Source: Phocoena phocoena
Taxonomy: Eukaryota; Chordata; Mammalia; Artiodactyla; Phocoenidae
Assembly: GCF_963924675.1 (NCBI RefSeq)
Contig: NC_089239.1
Coordinates: 72,001 to 136,000 of the forward strand
Direction of reading: 5' to 3'
DNA length: 64,000 nucleotides
Shown here: positions 59,931-64,000 of the stretch, in pieces
Position numbering within the stretch: position 1 is the stretch's first letter
How the letters are laid out: the number at the start of each line of letters is the position of its first letter
Notes under the pieces: model-generated
The model's database searches: none
The model's input: the letters and a program-made list of their open reading frames with translations, nothing else
Told to the model about the DNA's origin: nothing
Made by a program: the position numbers and the translations under genes

Positions 59931-60385
59931 TTGAAAATGTATGTTTTACAATGAAAAAAAAACTCCAAAAATCCTGGTGGCATGTGAATGTACGTAAAAC
60001 CTTATGGCTTAAAAAGAAAAATTCTTAGGCCAAACGAAGGAGTACATTACTGATACATTCTAAAGCATGGGCCTCAAAAGCATGGTATTCAGTATAAGGA
60101 GCCAGACATAAAGGGCACATATTGTATGATTCCAGTCACATGAAATATTGAGAATAGACATATCTGTGGAGACAGAAAGCAGATTTGTGGTGACCACGGC
60201 CTGAGCATAGCTGGAATAGAAGAGACTAATGGGGATGGGGTTTCTTTTTGAGGTGATTAAATGTTCTGGTATTAGTGCCGATGGTTGCACAACTTTGTGA
60301 ATAGATTATCAATCACTAAATTCTACACTTTTCAAAGGGTGAATTTTATGGTATGTGAATTATGTCTCAACTTAAAAATGGTGAT
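59931..60385 (+). mobile_element. Old LINE-1 3' end (L1M type)
   Basis: From about 60020: GATTCCAGTCACATGAAAT, GCAGATTTGTGGTGACCA, TGATTAAATGTTCTGG, GGTTGCACAACTTTGTGAA, GGGTGAATTTTATGG and ATTATGTCTCAA follow in the order of ancient L1M 3' ends. Non-coding relic. Confidence 0.8.
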
Positions 60386-61539
60386 TAATAAATGTGATTT
60401 TTAAAATAACATGGGGAATATTATCATGAGTTTTATTTGCTTCCTGCCATCATAAGCTCTGTAGATATGAAAAAAGACACACACACACCCCCCAAATGAG
60501 AACAAGCACTATTTACTGAGAACTTGTCTATAGAGCACGGGAGTCAGCCACCACCACTCACATCAGGCTGAGACTCAGGGCACATAAGAGTGGGGACAAT
60601 TTCTGGTGGCATAAAAAGGGAGGCATGTGCTCCCCAGAGCTTGTGATGTGAGGAGGCTGGAGACAAGTTGATAGGAAGAGGGGCGTCCTAAATGATTACT
60701 TAAGGGAACATATTTGGCTTTCCCCACATTTGGTTCTACATGGAAATGACTGAAAATGACGAAGCTGTGAGTCACTGACCAAATCCTGGCCCTTTGGGCC
60801 TATTGCTGCAGAGGTTGGAGTCTGGTTTTCCAGATTGGTTTCTGTAGGGTGTGGGGCAGGGCCTTGTGGCTGGAGGGAGAGGTTCCCAGGCTTCCAGGTG
60901 GATTTAGAAAATTCTGAATCCCAAAACCCTCCTTCGTCATCTTCAATCAATCAGATACTCTGTGGGTAGAGAAACTTGAATCAATGTTTTTAAAATTAAC
61001 AGAATTGAAATTAAAAAACAGAATTGAAAATGACTAATGTACAATATAATGACATACTAAAAGGCAAATATCAATAGAAGAATCAAACAGAATTTTATAA
61101 TTCCTTCCAAGCAATGAATATGCTCAATTAAAATCACACGCTCATGAACTTCAGTATTTGATAGTACATATCTGTGTGAAAAGAATTTTCAAATATGAAA
61201 TGTATAAACAATGCAAAATCTCCTTATAAGTCAGCATTAACAACTGAAATTTTGATGATAGGAATCTGTAATAAGCTAAATGGCATCCCCCTTGCCAAAG
61301 AATTCCATTTTTCTCATTAGCAGACTTGTATCACAAAAAAATGTACTAAATATATTTTAAATTTCATAGATAAACATTTTGTGAAAAGAACTGCAAACCA
61401 TAGTAATTATTACAGTAATGTCGACTTACTGTAAATCTTAGGATTTCTTATTTCACTAATGTTCACATTGTAGTGCATCTCATGACAAAAAGAGTTTCAA
61501 TTCATTAAATTTTCTTCCTGACCCAATACCGAAATCTGG
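60386..61539. other. Unrecognised, mostly AT-rich sequence
   Basis: A short ACACACACACACC tract lies near 60478-60490. Bases 60960-61500 are AT-rich. No gene supported. Confidence 0.45.
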
Positions 61540-62762
61540 CCTTCTGGTCGACCTTGCCGCTGCAGAGGCCAAGTGACTTGCAACTGGTGTGAACCTCAAC
61601 AGGAAGTATCCAGATTGCACACGGGCGAAGGCGCAACGCCACGCCCCTGACAGCCCCCCTCGACTCAGGCCACCATCGGTCTCCTTTTTCGCCCTGGGGT
61701 GTCCTCCCCTGCGCCCGCACGTCTGTAGGCCGTTCACTGTCTGCAGAGCTTCTTCAGAGAAGCTACCGACAACCGCGCCCACCCAGGGCCTCGGCCAGGC
61801 TCGTGTCTCCTCCCGACCATCACGGATGTCCCGGGCGGGCCCTGTTTCCCAAAGAGAAACGACAACGACTTACGACCACCGAAGCCTAGGAGGAACTGCC
61901 GCCCTTCCAGGAGCGCCGTACACGCTTGCCCTCGAAAGTCCGCTGTGAGGGGACCTGAACAGTTTCGAAACGCAAGCGCCACGCTGACGAGGCCACCAAG
62001 GTGGGGACGAGAGCTCCCCGCATAGATGTCGGTTCAATCTGCCTGGTGGCTCCTGTCTGTTGACACGCATCCTGTGCCCATGCCTCAGGGCAAGATCCGC
62101 CCCCGTGACCGCCTCGAGTGGAACCCGGAGAAACTGAAGTGGACCCCGTTGGGCAGCCCCACCGCCAGGACTGCACCAGGATGGACACGGGCCGCCAAGC
62201 CGGCGAGGAGGCACCGACGGATCGTGACACATGGTGTACGACGCTGGTCACGGACATCCTCTCCTGGTCGCGCGTAACAGGACATGAGGTCTCCGCGGAC
62301 CAAGGGGCACCAGAGACTGCTGGTCGACCGGCGCAGACGACCCCACAAACATGCGAGGGAGCTCAGCGCCGGCCCCACAACACACTTCCTTCCACATTCA
62401 ATCTCTGGTGAGAGCAGGAGGCGCCACCACTCCGCAGCACCGGCATGGTCGCCACCAGCGTCGCCGGCCTCCCGGAAATCTGGCCCGCGCCTGGGGGTCG
62501 AGTCACATCCCTCGAGAAGGTCGCCAAAGCTCAGGAGGGAAGGGATAATATAAAAGCGGCCGCCAGGTGGCTCCCGACAACGGGATCGAACGTCAGCGGG
62601 ATGGATTCTGATCGCTGGCCGGCGAGGGATCAGCTCCGACCGCCCAAACGCTCGAGTTCGTCTCGGGCTGTCCGCCTAGGAGCTACCAGCCCCCAGCAGC
62701 GGGCGGGGCTGGGAAGATTTGGGCAGGGGGCTGCCGCGAAGGAGATGGGCTCCTCACGCTAA
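61540..62762. promoter_or_regulatory. Isolated CpG-rich block, possible CpG island
   Basis: About 1.2 kb with frequent CpG (for example GGGCGAAGGCGCAACGCC at 61623-61640 and CGCGTAACAGG near 62270), between AT-rich flanks. Elsewhere CpG is depleted, as usual in mammals. A TATAAAAG box is at 62549-62556 and a CTCF-like CCGCCAGGTGGC at 62560-62571. A 53-codon frame starts 45 bp downstream (62601-62762). Its product is not recognised. Open frames on both strands show no domain. It may be an orphan promoter or a GC-rich retrocopy. Confidence 0.55.
62560..62571 (+). promoter_or_regulatory. CTCF-like motif
   Basis: CCGCCAGGTGGC matches the CTCF core closely. It lies four bases after the TATA-like box. 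Motif evidence only. Confidence 0.4.
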
Positions 62763-63127
62763 TGTGGAGAATTCTGCAGTCAGAACCCTGACTCTGGACA
62801 CTTGGGTTCCCTTAGTGCCTAGCCTCTTACCTCCTTATCAGGAGACCTTAGCAATTCACTTGGTTGCTCTGTGCCCACCCTACACCTGTACAGCTCTTCT
62901 CGCCATGAGCCTAGAGTCGCTTTCCCAAGGAAGACAACCCCATGCCATTGCATGTAGGCGCCAAGGAGACAACTGCACATTTGCATCTGGACCTATGAGA
63001 GAAATTTTATGTATCCAACGCAGGAAGATACAAGACTGAGAGGGTCTTATAACTTTAGCACCACATGAGCATAGCTTTCATGAAACAGTGACGCACATTC
63101 GGCAAGTGCAGGGGTGTCAGGAAGAAG
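62763..63127. other. Unrecognised sequence
   Basis: The 106-codon frame 62719-63039 starts in the CpG block and has no domain. No repeat recognised. Confidence 0.4.
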
Positions 63128-63172
63128 AAACACACACACACACGCACACACACAAGCACACACACACACATC
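63128..63172. repeat. CA microsatellite
   Basis: About 45 bp of ACACAC interrupted by ACGCAC and AAGCAC. Confidence 0.9.
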
Positions 63173-64000
63173 TCCAGGTCTAATAAGAACACTTGCCAGG
63201 GCTGGCCATGGTGGGATCAGAAAGCCCATTGTTCCCACTTCTGGCGTTCCCTGGGCTAGAATCCCAGCTCATTCAAGCAGATACTGGTTGTTTTACTGAT
63301 GTCACTGTGGAGCAATGAGGTCTTGGAGCTCCCTAGACTGTCATTTGCTGTCCAGTGCTCTACAGTTTGTTCTGTGTACTATGCCCTTTCTCCTCCATAC
63401 ACAGTAATAATTAAGAAAATAAGAATCTGTAGACATTGCATTCAACTTTCTAATTTGAATGAAGGTTAAGAACACAAAGGAACAGGGTTATGTGAATAAT
63501 TTTGCTAAGGAACTTACCTTTATCTTTTTGAAGCTATCAAAATGTTAATGAGTAGTCTGTAAAAGGTTAATTTTTTTTAAAATTAGGAAAAATAAATGAT
63601 TCTTTATTGTTATCTCTCACCAAACCCCAAATCACCCCAGCATTTATAACACAGGACTCAACTGATGAAACGTCTGCTCCCCACTGGCCTAGAGATTTCT
63701 GTTCTGAGTTATTCTCTATCCCCCATGTTCACCGCATTCCTAAGTCCACTGCAGCCAGTAACATGATGAAGGAGGCCACTGAGCCCAAGGGATGACCTTT
63801 CAAAAAAGAGAAGGAAAAAACCTCTCCCGTCTTCTGTGAGATCACAGCTTAATGGAGGCTGGAACAAGTGAAAGTAAATGTTGGGAAAGAGAGTGTTTCT
63901 ACATTGGTCCCTGACCTGCCATATCCCTAAAAGGATGGTGAACATAACTGGCGTTAATATTTCCTGGGTGCACTTAGAAAATCCAGACCCAAAGTACAAA
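63173..64000. other. Unrecognised right edge
   Basis: No gene or repeat family identified; short frames on both strands only. Confidence 0.45.

Overview
This window is mammalian, and the best-supported placement is a cetacean (whale or dolphin). The evidence is at least a dozen tRNA-derived SINEs of the artiodactyl/cetacean CHR type, recognisable by the head GGGCTTCCCTGGTGG, an A box like TGGCGCAGTGG, a B box like GGTTCGTGCCC and the tail ending CCGC plus poly(A). L1 3' ends also match the cetartiodactyl style. I see no intact protein-coding gene, tRNA or rRNA. The many open frames are short, lack domains, or lie inside repeats. The window is best read as a repeat-rich, subtelomere-like patchwork.

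Layout from left to right. Bases 1-2040 hold one SINE and otherwise unrecognised sequence. Bases 2040-3530 are a diverged tandem repeat with a monomer of about 488 bp. Bases 3530-10370 are a large degenerate minisatellite (array 1) with a 24-bp unit built from four hexamers, one of them the telomeric C-strand hexamer CCCTAA. Bases 11485-14890 are two truncated L1 elements, the first with an inverted 5' part. Bases 14900-17400 are an old module (C). Bases 17400-20036 are unrecognised. Bases 20037-33167 are duplicon copy A. Bases 33168-34780 are GC-rich unrecognised sequence. Bases 34880-37695 are an old L1-rich module (D). Bases 37730-39690 are another L1 carrying a SINE. Bases 42218-42712 look like an antisense retroviral LTR. 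Bases 42713-44280 are array 2 of the same minisatellite. Bases 44303-56341 are duplicon copy B. Bases 56342-64000 are a single-copy-looking flank with one SINE, an old L1 tail, an isolated CpG-rich block (61540-62760) and a CA microsatellite.

The main finding is the layering. Copies A and B are a direct, young segmental duplication of 12-13 kb. Each carries a block of degenerate telomeric repeats near its left end. Modules C and D are older, much more diverged relatives of parts of the same duplicon. A third remnant of the sequence that borders the telomere-like block is fused to the right end of D. Array 2 abuts copy B, whereas array 1 lies about 10 kb left of copy A. Several A/B differences can be read as individual events. 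The clearest is a 1,246-bp deletion in B between two SINEs, whose direction is fixed by a surviving target-site duplication and by module D as outgroup.

Limits: alignments were made by eye, so copy boundaries are good to roughly 10-50 bp and no percentage identities are given. Repeat family names are given only where the sequence was clearly recognisable.
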